Assembly (NCBI RefSeq): GCF_017498065.1
Contig: NZ_JAGDFX010000010.1
Span: forward strand, 62,001-126,000
Source of the DNA: Oceanisphaera pacifica
Lineage (GTDB): Bacteria; Pseudomonadota; Gammaproteobacteria; Enterobacterales; Aeromonadaceae
Length of the DNA stretch: 64,000 bases
Direction of reading: 5' to 3'
The translations under genes were made by a program, and so were the position numbers. The notes beneath the pieces were generated by a model that searched no databases, was not told where the DNA came from, and saw only the letters and a list, made by a program, of their open reading frames with translations. Within the stretch, counting starts at the first letter, position 1. Each line of letters opens with the position of its first letter. This document shows positions 1-8,556 of the stretch, piece after piece.

Positions 1-1
1 T

Positions 2-82
2 GCCGATAGAGCATTAACCAAGTTTGATGCCCACGAGTTACTGCACACCATGCTCGATGCCGCCGCAGGCCGCAAACAGTAG
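2..82 (+). CDS. C-terminal end of an unidentified protein (partial)
   Basis: An open frame runs in from the left edge and stops at TAG 80-82, giving 26 residues that end AHELLHTMLDAAAGRKQ. It converges on pyrE. In many gammaproteobacteria the gene facing pyrE is slmA (TetR-fold nucleoid occlusion factor), and SlmA proteins end in a helix with an FDA-like motif, so slmA is possible. The match is too short to name it, and crc or another neighbour cannot be excluded. Confidence 0.4.
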   Translation, partial: ADRALTKFDAHELLHTMLDAAAGRKQ

Positions 83-104
83 CGATGGCTGAAAATAATG
101 CCCA

Positions 105-145
105 GCGCCAGCGAGCCAAGAACAGAGCCTTATGTTAGCTGGCGC
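105..145. repeat. Inverted repeat between the partial gene and pyrE
   Basis: GCGCCAGC (105-112) and GCTGGCGC (138-145) are perfect 8-base arms around a 25-base loop. There is no T run, so this is not a clear intrinsic terminator. It may still act at the 3' ends of the two convergent genes. It resembles the CAGCGCC-type palindromes seen in other spacers of the window. Confidence 0.45.
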
Positions 146-166
146 GAGGTACTAGGAGCGACACAT

Positions 167-808
167 TTAAATGCCGTATTGCTCACGGTAGGCTTGCACA
201 TTGGCTAAGTGCTCGGCCATGTCTGTTTGCTTGCTTAAATACTCAACCAAATCGGCTAAGGTAATAATAGCGGTAACCTCGGCGTTATAATCGCGCTCGA
301 CTTCTTGAATAGCCGATAACTCGCCCTTGCCCTTCTCTTGGCGGTCCAATGCAATCAACACCCCAGCTAGGTCGGCACCGTTAGCCTGAATAATATCCAT
401 AGACTCACGAATCGCGGTGCCAGCGGTGATCACATCATCCACCAACATAATACGCCCTTGCAGCGGGCTACCCACCAAGTTGCCACCCTCGCCATGATCT
501 TTGGCCTCTTTGCGGTTAAAGCAATACGGCACATCTTGGTCGTGTAACTCTGCCAGTTGTACGGCAGTGGCACTGGCAATAGGAATACCCTTGTAAGCGG
601 GGCCAAACAACACATCATATTGAGTGTTGGCATCCACTAGCGCAGCGGCATAAAAACGGCCTAAGCGAGCTAAGTCACGGCCACTGTTAAATAAACCAGC
701 ATTAAAGAAGTAAGGGCTAGTACGACCCGATTTTAAGGTAAATTCGCCAAATTTAAGCACGTCTTTACTCATGGCAAATTCAATAAACTCACGCTGATAA
801 GCTTTCAT
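167..808 (-). CDS. pyrE: Orotate phosphoribosyltransferase
   Basis: PyrE joins orotate and PRPP to form OMP, the fifth step of pyrimidine synthesis. The 213-residue product has the length of the E. coli enzyme and is nearly collinear with it: an N-terminal YQREFIEFA segment, the [14 protein letters not shown] region, a [14 protein letters not shown] loop, and the PRPP-binding motif [12 protein letters not shown] at about residues 119-130. ATG at 808 is chosen over an upstream in-frame TTG because an AAGAGAGA ribosome site lies just before it. It follows rph with a 65-base gap, as in the classical rph-pyrE operon. I see no clear UTP-sensing attenuator hairpin in that gap. Confidence 0.97.
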   Translation of the reverse strand: MKAYQREFIEFAMSKDVLKFGEFTLKSGRTSPYFFNAGLFNSGRDLARLGRFYAAALVDANTQYDVLFGPAYKGIPIASATAVQLAELHDQDVPYCFNRKEAKDHGEGGNLVGSPLQGRIMLVDDVITAGTAIRESMDIIQANGADLAGVLIALDRQEKGKGELSAIQEVERDYNAEVTAIITLADLVEYLSKQTDMAEHLANVQAYREQYGI

Positions 809-863
809 CAAGTTCTCTCTTAAGATGTGATTAACGACATTAATATATTTTAGTTTTATCTTT

Positions 864-895
864 AGCTGATGGCTTACAGCTGACCGCTGATAGCT
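864..895. repeat. AGCTGA-type dispersed repeat overlapping the rph stop
   Basis: The stretch is built from AGCTGAT, GGCTTACAGCTGACC and GCTGATAGCT units. Similar strings occur at about 12036-12066, 12148-12182, 28556-28591, 34047-34062, 36706-36722, 36785-36816 and 48817-48840. This copy contains the last codons and stop of rph, so the C-terminal residues AISGQL are encoded by the repeat. Confidence 0.6.
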
Positions 896-1614
896 GGCCG
901 CATGGCTTCACGCTGAATATCGACTAATTCAGCAATCGACTGACTGGCTAGCGCCAACATATCTAACAACTGCTGATGAGTAAAAGGCGCAGCCTCGGCA
1001 GTACCTTGTATTTCTATCATCTCACCTTCAGCTGTCATCACCACGTTCATATCGGTATCGGCACTCACGTCTTCGGTATATTCCAAATCCGCCACCGCTT
1101 GGCCATCAACCATGCCCACAGAAATAGCCGCCACCCAAGTTTTCATCGGGTTTTGGGCAATCATTTTTTGAGCTTTCATCCACTGCGTGGCATAAGCCAA
1201 AGCCACACAAGCCCCGGTAATAGCAGCGGTGCGCGTGCCACCATCGGCTTGAATGACATCACAGTCTAAGGTGATGGTATGCTCACCCAGCTTTTTTAGA
1301 TCGATAGCTGCCCGCAAAGCCCGGGCAATTAATCGTTGAATCTCTAGGGTACGGCCGCCTTGTTTACCGGTGGCCGCTTCACGCCTCATGCGGTTATGGG
1401 TTGAACGTGGCAACATGCTGTATTCTGCATTGACCCAACCTTGGCCTTTGCCACGCAAAAAACGGGGCACACCCTTTTCTACCGAGGCAGTACACAACAC
1501 CTTGGTATCACCAAATTCAACCAACACAGAGCCCTCTGCGTGGCGGGTATAATGAGGCGTAATAGTAACGGGGCGAATTTCACCCACTGCACGGCCGCAA
1601 GCGCGTGTAGACAT
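874..1614 (-). CDS. rph: Ribonuclease PH
   Basis: RNase PH is a phosphorolytic 3'-to-5' exoribonuclease that trims tRNA 3' ends, acting as a hexamer. The 246-residue product carries the whole fold: the N-terminal [19 protein letters not shown] strand region, the [14 protein letters not shown] segment, and [20 protein letters not shown] around residues 115-135 with the phosphate-binding residues. It is therefore not the truncated form known from E. coli K-12. ATG at 1614 is preceded by GGAGAG; an upstream TTG would add four residues but lacks a better ribosome site. It heads the rph-pyrE unit and is divergent from yicC, as in Pseudomonas. Its last codons lie inside a dispersed AGCTGA-type repeat. 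Confidence 0.96.
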   Translation of the reverse strand: MSTRACGRAVGEIRPVTITPHYTRHAEGSVLVEFGDTKVLCTASVEKGVPRFLRGKGQGWVNAEYSMLPRSTHNRMRREAATGKQGGRTLEIQRLIARALRAAIDLKKLGEHTITLDCDVIQADGGTRTAAITGACVALAYATQWMKAQKMIAQNPMKTWVAAISVGMVDGQAVADLEYTEDVSADTDMNVVMTAEGEMIEIQGTAEAAPFTHQQLLDMLALASQSIAELVDIQREAMRPAISGQL

Positions 1615-1788
1615 GGTACTCTCCAACTTAAATAGAATGATAGCGGCCTAAGGCAAAGCCCACTCGTCGTTATTATAAAGAAACAACTCCGCCATTGCAT
1701 GCAAGCCCTTAGCTAAGCGCAGCATTGCTGTACAGTAAGGCCTTATGCCAAAATTACCTGTTAACGCGCCACTGATATCGAGAGCACT

Positions 1789-2652
1789 ATGATCCACAGT
1801 ATGACCGCCTATGGGCGACAAGAATTTAAGCAAGAATGGGGCACTGCCGTTTGGGAAATCCGTTCTGTTAATCAACGCTATCTAGAAACCTACACCCGTT
1901 TACCCGAGCAGTTTCGTAGCCTAGAGCCATTAATCAAAGAAAAGCTGCGATCCCGCATGCAGCGCGGCAAGGTAGAATGTGCCTTACGCTTTGAGTCAAA
2001 TACCGCCGTTCAAGGCGAGTTACAGATGAATAAAGCACTGGCACAACAACTGATTAGCGGTGCCGACTGGATTATAAAAGAAGCCGGACAAGGCACGCTT
2101 AACCCAGTTGATATTTTGCGCTGGCCAGGCGTAATGGAAGCCCAAGCGCAAGACATGGACGCATTAAGCAATCAGCTTATGGCTTGCTTAGATACAGTGG
2201 TTGAGGACTTTTTAGCGGCCCGCGCCAGCGAAGGCGAACAGCTTAAAGAGCTCATTGAGCAGCGCTTGAATGGCATTGAGCAAGAAGTCTCTAAAGTAAA
2301 AACTGAGATGCCCGCTATTGTGGCTTGGCAGCGCCAGCGCCTACAAGAGCGCTTTGAAGAAGCCAACATTGAGCTAGAACCACAGCGGGTCGAACAAGAA
2401 ATGGTGTTATTGGCACAAAAAGTTGATGTGGCAGAAGAGCTAGATCGCTTAGTTACGCATATTAGTGAAACCCGCAAAATTCTCAAAAAAGGCGGCGCCT
2501 GCGGCCGACGACTGGACTTTATGATGCAAGAGTTCAACCGCGAGTCTAATACGCTAGGTTCTAAATCGATCAGTACCAGCATTACCAACTCAGCCGTGGA
2601 AATGAAGGTATTAATAGAGCAAATGCGCGAGCAGATCCAGAATATTGAATAA
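1789..2652 (+). CDS. yicC: YicC-family endoribonuclease
   Basis: The 287-residue product equals E. coli YicC in length. It shows the conserved N-terminus MIHSMTAYGR, the EIRSVNQRYLE block and the C-terminal DUF1732 block with GRRLDFMMQEFNRESNTLGSK. YicC proteins are endoribonucleases; in E. coli the protein acts with PNPase on small RNAs such as RyhB. It is divergent from rph, the arrangement found in E. coli and Pseudomonas, and is followed by its own intrinsic terminator. Identification is secure; the RNA targets here are unknown. Confidence 0.95.
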   Translation: MIHSMTAYGRQEFKQEWGTAVWEIRSVNQRYLETYTRLPEQFRSLEPLIKEKLRSRMQRGKVECALRFESNTAVQGELQMNKALAQQLISGADWIIKEAGQGTLNPVDILRWPGVMEAQAQDMDALSNQLMACLDTVVEDFLAARASEGEQLKELIEQRLNGIEQEVSKVKTEMPAIVAWQRQRLQERFEEANIELEPQRVEQEMVLLAQKVDVAEELDRLVTHISETRKILKKGGACGRRLDFMMQEFNRESNTLGSKSISTSITNSAVEMKVLIEQMREQIQNIE

Positions 2653-2688
2653 TATTATAACGAGAAGGTTATTCAACTAATAATGTCT

Positions 2689-2728
2689 AAAAGCCCTGCT
2701 ATTTCGTTGTAAATACAGGGCTTTTATT
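2689..2728 (+). terminator. Intrinsic terminator after yicC
   Basis: AAAAGCCCTG (2689-2698) pairs with CAGGGCTTTT (2716-2725), with a 17-base loop and a short T tract. It ends the yicC transcript and could work in both directions. Confidence 0.75.
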
Positions 2729-2759
2729 ATTCAGCCAATGGTAAATAATGGAGAAGTGA

Positions 2760-2788
2760 TTGACATCCCTAGTGACTGATTAGACTAT
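2760..2788 (+). promoter_or_regulatory. Sigma-70 promoter before the sulfatase-like gene
   Basis: A perfect -35 box TTGACA (2760-2765) lies 17 bases before a weak -10 box, GACTAT (2783-2788). Transcription would then start near 2795. That rules out the TTG at 2789 as start codon and favours GTG 2822. Confidence 0.5.
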
Positions 2789-2821
2789 TTGGCATTATCA
2801 CTTTTTTGTATTGAGTTTGTT

Positions 2822-4747
2822 GTGTTACTGAATATCTTTCGCACCCTCTTATTGTTACTGAGCGCGACTGTGCTTAGCAAAATCGCGCTTAGTGCCCTTA
2901 ACCCTTTTTTAGCAGAGCAGTTATTCAGTCACAGTGGCGCTTATAGTCTCTGGTGGGGGCTGCGCCTTGATATTACCGCTGTTATGGTGATGGCCACACC
3001 TGCGGTATTATTACTACTTATCGCCCATTGGGGAAACTGGCGACCTCGCTTGGTCAAGTTATGGTTACTACTGGCCTGTTTTTGGCTGATCGTCACCACC
3101 ACGGCAGATGCTATCTATATGCTAGAAGCAGGCCGACACGTCACCTTTGAAGTGTTTACCGGCCAAGGCCTAGAGCAAGGCTTGTTGGCCACCGCTGTTA
3201 CCACCTACTTACCCCAAACCTTCACCGCCTTGATATTAGTGCTGCTATTCGCCTGGCTCACTTGGCGCTTGCCCATAACCGCAGCCCCAGCACCTTGTCG
3301 TTATGCGCGCATGATAGGCGGCGCTCTGGTATTAGTGCTTTGGTTAGGGGGCACAGTGACCGCGGTTCGTGGTGGTTGGAGTGATGCCCCACAATCGCCC
3401 ATGAGTGCATATAAAGTTGGGGAGCCCGAGCAAGCGCTTATCGCGTGGAATGCCCCTTATGCCATTAGCTATTATTTAGCTAAAGGCAAAAAACGCGCAG
3501 CTCAGCAAATAACACCAGCGCCAACAGCACAAGAACTCGCGTTATTAGCAAAACATTTTGCTCAGCAGCCACAGTTACAATTACCAAGCAAACAAGCCAA
3601 TGTGCTCATTGTACTGCTAGAAAGCTGGCCCGCAGCAGATTTAGCCAGCTACCTACCGCTCGATACCGAACAAGGCCCTAAGTCTGCGGCCCCCTACTTT
3701 GACGCTTTGCGCCAACAAAGCATCACCACCAATGCGCTATACGCTGATGGGTATCGCACTGTAGAGGGCATGTTTGCCACATTTTGCTCGTTTGCCAACC
3801 CTATAGGGGGCGGTGTGGCGGGCACACAATTACAAAGTGCCCCCTACCAATGCCTACCACAAATACTTAAAGAACAGGGCTTTGATACCCACTTTATTCA
3901 AGGCAGTGGCAAGGGCATTGTCGGCTCATTTGCGCAAAGTTTAGGCTTTACCCATTCTTATGGTAAAAAAGACTACCCCTTTGCCGGTACAGAGAACTAC
4001 TGGGGGTATATGGATGACGATATTTATCGGTTTACGCTAGATAAACTCGCTCAGGCCGAGCAGCCTTTTCTGATCACGGTCAATACTGGCACTACCCACG
4101 ACACTTACTTACCCAACGACAGTGACTATGTGTTTGGCAAAGATAATCGCTCTGCACTGCGACGTAATGTAATTCATCATGCCGATGGCGCACTACAACG
4201 CTTTTTAGAACAGCTACCCAAGGTGCTAGATGAGCCAACCTTAGTGGTATTAATGGCGGATCATACCGCAGGCGTTACACAACATGATCTAGACCGTAAC
4301 GCCATTCCCTTTGCGATGTTTGCCACCGATGGTTCGCTGCCTGTACAAAAGCTTCCCCTTAATGCTGGTCAGCTAGATATCGCCCCCACTATTATGGACT
4401 GGCTAGGTGGCAGTGTGCCTTGGTTTACCGGACAGTCATTATTAACACAACCCTATCAAGGCTTTGCTCATTATTCTGCTGGGCAAACAGTGAATTGGAT
4501 TCAAGGCCAACACTTAGTGCGATTTGATGTAACACAAGATGTCAGCCTTGAGCATAATGCCCGCTGTTTTACCATTGCCGATAACGGCATTAAGCTTCAT
4601 CAAGCACAATGTGCTCAAGCACCTTATGCCGATATGCTGTCTTTAGCTCAGGCTTATACTCGCTACACCCAGTCTTTATTATTTAAAGGTAAAACCAGTG
4701 AGTTTGCCGAGTCGCTATCAAGCTCAAGTACTGTCGCCTCACAATAA
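2822..4747 (+). CDS. LTA synthase family membrane sulfatase/phosphotransferase
   Basis: The protein has an N-terminal membrane part of about five hydrophobic segments (first 200 residues) and a periplasmic sulfatase-type domain, the build of the LtaS/OpgB/EptA superfamily. Motifs visible in order: NVLIVLLESW (metal-binding Glu), ALYADGYRTVEG with the candidate nucleophile Thr, QGSGKGIVGSF, DDIYRF, TVNTGTTHDTY, and MADHTAG with the C-terminal Asp-His metal ligands. It probably transfers a phospho-polyol or phosphoethanolamine group, or hydrolyses a phosphodiester, in the periplasm; the substrate cannot be read from sequence. GTG 2822 is chosen because the promoter overlaps an upstream TTG. It stands alone between yicC and gmk, an unusual insertion in an otherwise conserved neighbourhood. 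Confidence 0.8.
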   Translation: MLLNIFRTLLLLLSATVLSKIALSALNPFLAEQLFSHSGAYSLWWGLRLDITAVMVMATPAVLLLLIAHWGNWRPRLVKLWLLLACFWLIVTTTADAIYMLEAGRHVTFEVFTGQGLEQGLLATAVTTYLPQTFTALILVLLFAWLTWRLPITAAPAPCRYARMIGGALVLVLWLGGTVTAVRGGWSDAPQSPMSAYKVGEPEQALIAWNAPYAISYYLAKGKKRAAQQITPAPTAQELALLAKHFAQQPQLQLPSKQANVLIVLLESWPAADLASYLPLDTEQGPKSAAPYFDALRQQSITTNALYADGYRTVEGMFATFCSFANPIGGGVAGTQLQSAPYQCLPQILKEQGFDTHFIQGSGKGIVGSFAQSLGFTHSYGKKDYPFAGTENYWGYMDDDIYRFTLDKLAQAEQPFLITVNTGTTHDTYLPNDSDYVFGKDNRSALRRNVIHHADGALQRFLEQLPKVLDEPTLVVLMADHTAGVTQHDLDRNAIPFAMFATDGSLPVQKLPLNAGQLDIAPTIMDWLGGSVPWFTGQSLLTQPYQGFAHYSAGQTVNWIQGQHLVRFDVTQDVSLEHNARCFTIADNGIKLHQAQCAQAPYADMLSLAQAYTRYTQSLLFKGKTSEFAESLSSSSTVASQ

Positions 4748-5061
4748 CTAAGAGTCTAATGTAAAAGAAATGAGGCCCCAATACGAAGACATAGGATCTG
4801 AACCGCTCATTTCCCAGATTGGTATCACACTTGTTGACCCATCACGGTTAACAACATGACCGCTCAGCCCTTGTTATCGTCAGAGCTTTATACTGAGTGT
4901 GGGTATTATTAAAGATTTCATGCCAAGTAAAATAGAAACAAGGCGGTTTTCTCTATCGAGAAGCGTGCTTTACACAAAGCAGCAACAAGCTTCTTCTAAA
5001 CTTAACAACTAGGCCTTAATTGTATCTTTAGACAGTAATAAACTCGCGACCCAGCTTAACA

Positions 5062-5210
5062 GCTCGGTTTTACCGAGGTTTTCATCAGGAAAAAACTGAT
5101 AGAGTCGAAGCGACTACCTGATCATAATGAAATTTGCGTGGAGGGCACTTCCGCAGCAAGCTATAGTTACTTTTTGATTGGTCGTTGTATTTACAGCGAC
5201 CATTTTTTTA
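5062..5210 (+). ncRNA. Candidate structured small RNA upstream of gmk
   Basis: Three structures follow one another: CTCGG-TTTTA-CCGAG (5063-5077); a nested hairpin with outer arms ATCAGG (5084-5089) and CCTGAT (5117-5122) around AGTCG-AAG-CGACT (5103-5115); and a terminator stem TGGTCGTTGTA (5179-5189) pairing with TACAGCGACCA (5192-5202) followed by seven T. The preceding gene ends at 4747, so this terminator may end an independent small RNA or be the end of a long 3' UTR. No known RNA family was recognised. Confidence 0.4.
5179..5210 (+). terminator. Strong intrinsic terminator ahead of gmk
   Basis: An 11-base stem with one G-T pair, TGGTCGTTGTA to TACAGCGACCA, is followed by TTTTTTTA. It separates gmk from anything transcribed upstream, so gmk needs its own promoter between 5210 and 5289. 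Confidence 0.8.
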
Positions 5211-5288
5211 TTCCCGATCTTCTGGTAAACTTGGCCGCCCTTGGTTCCAGCTCGATGCTGGCAAATAACCCCAAACGGCACACATATT

Positions 5289-5918
5289 ATGGCGCACTGC
5301 GGTACCTTATTTATTATTTCTTCTCCTAGCGGCGCAGGCAAATCCAGTCTGATCCAAGCCCTGCTTGCGCGTCCTAGCGCCGACGGCCAGCTACAGGTGT
5401 CTGTTTCTCATACCACTCGCGGCGTACGCCCAGGTGAAGAAAATGGTATTCACTACCACTTTGTGAGTCAGAACGAGTTTAAAGTGCTGATTGAGCGCGG
5501 CGCTTTTTACGAATGGGCTCAAGTGTTCGACAACTACTACGGTACCTCACGGGAGTGGATTGACGAGCAGTTAGCGAAAGGCATAGACATATTATTGGAT
5601 ATTGACTGGCAGGGTGCCCGTCAAATTCGCGAACAATCTCCCAGCGCTAAATCTATCTTTATTCTTCCCCCTAGCCGAGAAGAGCTAGAACGTCGTTTAA
5701 ATGCTCGTCAGCAAGACAGTGCAGACGTTATTCGGTGTAGAATGGATAAGGCGGTATCTGAGATGTCGCATTACAATGAATACGATTATTTATTGGTTAA
5801 TGATAACTTTGACCAAGCATTAAATCGCCTCAGCGCCATTATAGAAGCCGAACGGGCCAATACGGGTAAACAGGCGATACGTTACCAAAACTTGCTTTCT
5901 GGCCTACTGGCGGAATAA
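5289..5918 (+). CDS. gmk: Guanylate kinase
   Basis: Gmk phosphorylates GMP to GDP with ATP. The 209-residue product starts [20 protein letters not shown] with the P-loop SPSGAGKSS at about residues 12-20. The GMP-binding SHTTR motif, the YGTS segment, [12 protein letters not shown] and a lid region follow. ATG 5289 aligns with other guanylate kinases; the frame is open 16 codons further upstream, but those residues do not belong to the family. It heads the conserved gmk-rpoZ-spoT cluster, which links GMP metabolism with ppGpp turnover. Confidence 0.96.
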   Translation: MAHCGTLFIISSPSGAGKSSLIQALLARPSADGQLQVSVSHTTRGVRPGEENGIHYHFVSQNEFKVLIERGAFYEWAQVFDNYYGTSREWIDEQLAKGIDILLDIDWQGARQIREQSPSAKSIFILPPSREELERRLNARQQDSADVIRCRMDKAVSEMSHYNEYDYLLVNDNFDQALNRLSAIIEAERANTGKQAIRYQNLLSGLLAE

Positions 5919-5967
5919 GCTAAGATCAATTAGAATTTTGCACCTTTTTTAATCATTGGAGTCCATT

Positions 5968-6243
5968 ATGGCACGCGTTACTGTTGAAGATGCTGTTGAG
6001 CAGGTTGGCAACCGTTTTGATTTAGTGTTGGTTGCTTCTCGTCGCGCTCGCCAACTGGCGATTCAAGGCAAAGACGCCTTAGTACCGTTAGAAAACGACA
6101 AGCCGACTGTTATCGCATTACGTGAAATTGAGCAAGGTTTAGTTAACCATGCGGTGATGGACGTACAAGACCGTCAAGAGCAGCAAGAAATGGATGCCGC
6201 TGAAATGGCTGCTGTTGCCGCTATTTCTGAAGGTCGCCTGTAA
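5968..6243 (+). CDS. rpoZ: RNA polymerase omega subunit
   Basis: The 91-residue protein begins [20 protein letters not shown], the signature of omega, followed by [17 protein letters not shown]. Omega helps assemble RNA polymerase by holding beta prime and forms part of a ppGpp-binding site. ATG 5968 is preceded by a clear TTGGAG ribosome site. It lies 49 bases after gmk and 91 before spoT, in the order known from E. coli. Confidence 0.97.
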   Translation: MARVTVEDAVEQVGNRFDLVLVASRRARQLAIQGKDALVPLENDKPTVIALREIEQGLVNHAVMDVQDRQEQQEMDAAEMAAVAAISEGRL

Positions 6244-6260
6244 CCTTTAAAGAATATCGG

Positions 6261-6290
6261 TAAGTCCGTTTTAGCACTAAAGCGGACTTA
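6261..6290 (+). repeat. Hairpin between rpoZ and spoT
   Basis: TAAGTCCG (6261-6268) and CGGACTTA (6283-6290) form an 8-base stem, extended by TTTA/TAAA inside it. There is no T run after it, so it is more likely a processing or mRNA-stability element than a terminator within the gmk-rpoZ-spoT transcript. Confidence 0.5.
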
Positions 6291-6334
6291 GCTTCTAAAC
6301 GACCTAGTAACGATATCGTTTATCGAGGTATTGA

Positions 6335-8452
6335 TTGTATCTATTTGAATCTCTTAAAGAGCTTGCTAACAGCTACTTGCCCCCCGAGCAGGTAGCGCAG
6401 CTTCAAGCCGCTTATGTGGTGGCCAGAGACGCACACCAAGGGCAAACTCGCTCAAGCGGCGAGCCCTATATCACCCATCCGGTGGCGGTGGCGCGTATTT
6501 TGGCAGAGATGCATCTTGATCATGAAACCTTAATGGCGGCCTTGTTACACGATGTAATTGAAGACACGCCCATTACTAAAAATGCCTTAGCTGAGCAATT
6601 TGGTGAGGATGTGGCTGAACTGGTGGAAGGGGTCTCTAAACTCGATAAAATTAAGTTTAGAGACCATAAAGAAGCACAAACCGAAAACTTCCGCAAAATG
6701 GTACTGGCCATGACCCAAGATATTCGGGTTATCTTAATTAAATTGGCCGACCGCACTCACAATATGCGTACTTTGGGGGCATTACGGCCCGACAAACGTC
6801 GCCGTATTGCCCGAGAAACCCTCGAAATTCATGCTCCTATCGCCAATCGTCTTGGTATTCATACTATTAAGAATGAGCTGGAAGAGCTGGGCCTAGAGGC
6901 GCTGTACCCAATGCGTACCCGAGTGTTACGTGCATCTGTACGTCGCGCACGGGGTAATCGTCATGAAATTATTCAGTCTATTTTAGAACAAATTAGTGGC
7001 CGCTTAGTTGATGCAGACATCACAGCTTCAGTGGCGGGCCGCGAAAAGAACATGTTCTCCATCTATAATAAGATGGTAAAAAAAGAACTGCAATTTCATG
7101 AAGTTATGGATATTTACGCCTTTCGCGTGATTGTGAAAGACCTAGATACTTGCTATCGCGTTTTAGGGCAAATGCATACCTTATATAAGCCTCGCCCTGG
7201 GCGCTTTAAAGATTATATTGCCATTCCTAAAACCAACGGTTATCAGTCGTTACATACTTCTTTAGTTGGCCCTCATGGGGTGCCCGTAGAAGTGCAGATC
7301 CGTACCGAGTATATGGATCAAATGGCCGATAAAGGGGTGGCTGCACATTGGGCTTATAAAGTTGATTCTGAAAAATCCAATACCACAGCGCAGGTTCGCG
7401 CCGAACGTTGGATGCAAAGCTTAGTAGAATTGCAACAAAGTGCCGGTTCGTCATTTGAGTTTATTGAAGGGGTTAAAACCGACCTTTTCCCTGACGAAAT
7501 CTATGTGTTTACTCCAGAAGGCCGCATTTTAGAGCTGCCCTCGGGCGCCACACCGGTCGACTTTGCTTATGCAGTGCACACCGATATTGGTCATGCTTGT
7601 GTAGGAGCGCGCGTCGATCGCCAACCCTACCCTCTTAGCCAGCGATTGCACTCAGGCCAAACTATCGAAATTATTACCGCCCCCAACGCACGCCCTAACG
7701 CGGCTTGGCTTAATTTTGTGGTGACCTCGCGCGCGCGCACGAATATCCGTCAATTCTTAAAGAACCTGCGTACCGAAGAGTCCGTATTATTAGGCAAACG
7801 CTTATTAAATCACGCCTTGGGTGCTAAAAACCTAGAAGATATTTCGGTAGATAGAGTCGAACAGGTGCTAAAAGACACCAAATACAGCTCTATTACCGCC
7901 TTACTAGCCAATATTGGTTTAGGTAATGCAATGAGCGTGGTTATTGCTCGGCGCTTGCTAGAAGATACAGATGAAGAACCCACAGAGCGCAATAAAGCAC
8001 TGAAGAAGATGCCAATTAAAGGCACCAACGACATGTTGCTGAACTTTGCTAATTGTTGTCGCCCTATTCCGGGTGACCCCATTGTGGCGCACATTAGTCC
8101 GGGTCGAGGCTTAGTGATTCATTTGGATTCTTGTAAAAATATTCGTGGCCACAATAAAGAGCAAAACAAATACCTGCCCGTGCAGTGGGATATGGATCAA
8201 GATTTTGATTTTGACTTTAAAACCGAAATTGGCATCGAAATTATCAATCAACAAGGTGCACTCGCCGGGCTGGCTAACATTATTTCTGCCACAGGTGCCA
8301 ATATTCACAATATTGCTACCGAAGAAAAAGACGGCCGCGTCTATCAAGTTGAGCTGTTAATTACCACCACTAGCCGGGTTCATTTGGCTAATATCATGCG
8401 TAAAATCCGCGTAGCACCGAATGTACTTAAGGTATATCGTCTACGTAAATAA
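6335..8452 (+). CDS. spoT: Bifunctional (p)ppGpp synthetase/hydrolase SpoT
   Basis: SpoT makes and, mainly, degrades the alarmone (p)ppGpp. The 705 residues show all domains in order: an HD hydrolase domain (THPVAVARIL, then LLHDVIED with His72-Asp73), a synthetase domain (YKPRPGRFKDYIAIPKTNGY near residues 285-310), a TGS domain (FTPEGRILELPSGATPVDFAY), a conserved-Cys region (NCCRPIPGDP) and a C-terminal ACT domain. The start is TTG at 6335; MYLFESL aligns with the E. coli N-terminus. The usual followers trmH and recG are absent and an exported hydrolase gene comes next. Confidence 0.96.
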   Translation: MYLFESLKELANSYLPPEQVAQLQAAYVVARDAHQGQTRSSGEPYITHPVAVARILAEMHLDHETLMAALLHDVIEDTPITKNALAEQFGEDVAELVEGVSKLDKIKFRDHKEAQTENFRKMVLAMTQDIRVILIKLADRTHNMRTLGALRPDKRRRIARETLEIHAPIANRLGIHTIKNELEELGLEALYPMRTRVLRASVRRARGNRHEIIQSILEQISGRLVDADITASVAGREKNMFSIYNKMVKKELQFHEVMDIYAFRVIVKDLDTCYRVLGQMHTLYKPRPGRFKDYIAIPKTNGYQSLHTSLVGPHGVPVEVQIRTEYMDQMADKGVAAHWAYKVDSEKSNTTAQVRAERWMQSLVELQQSAGSSFEFIEGVKTDLFPDEIYVFTPEGRILELPSGATPVDFAYAVHTDIGHACVGARVDRQPYPLSQRLHSGQTIEIITAPNARPNAAWLNFVVTSRARTNIRQFLKNLRTEESVLLGKRLLNHALGAKNLEDISVDRVEQVLKDTKYSSITALLANIGLGNAMSVVIARRLLEDTDEEPTERNKALKKMPIKGTNDMLLNFANCCRPIPGDPIVAHISPGRGLVIHLDSCKNIRGHNKEQNKYLPVQWDMDQDFDFDFKTEIGIEIINQQGALAGLANIISATGANIHNIATEEKDGRVYQVELLITTTSRVHLANIMRKIRVAPNVLKVYRLRK

Positions 8453-8556
8453 CACCTTTGGGGCTCTTTGCGTCCAATATTGGCTGAGTGTTTTTACTGG
8501 GTGTTGGCTCACACAGCTCGCTGTGTTATTAAATAATAAACACTTTGGAGCCCAAT

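Larger units (their letters stand above)
4748..5288. other. 540-base spacer before gmk
   Basis: No convincing gene is present. A fragment at 4807-4822 matches, inverted, the ATACCAATCTGGGAAA end of the longer repeat at 48995. From about 5060 a series of hairpins leads to a strong intrinsic terminator at 5179-5210, which suggests a small transcript, entered separately. Confidence 0.6.
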
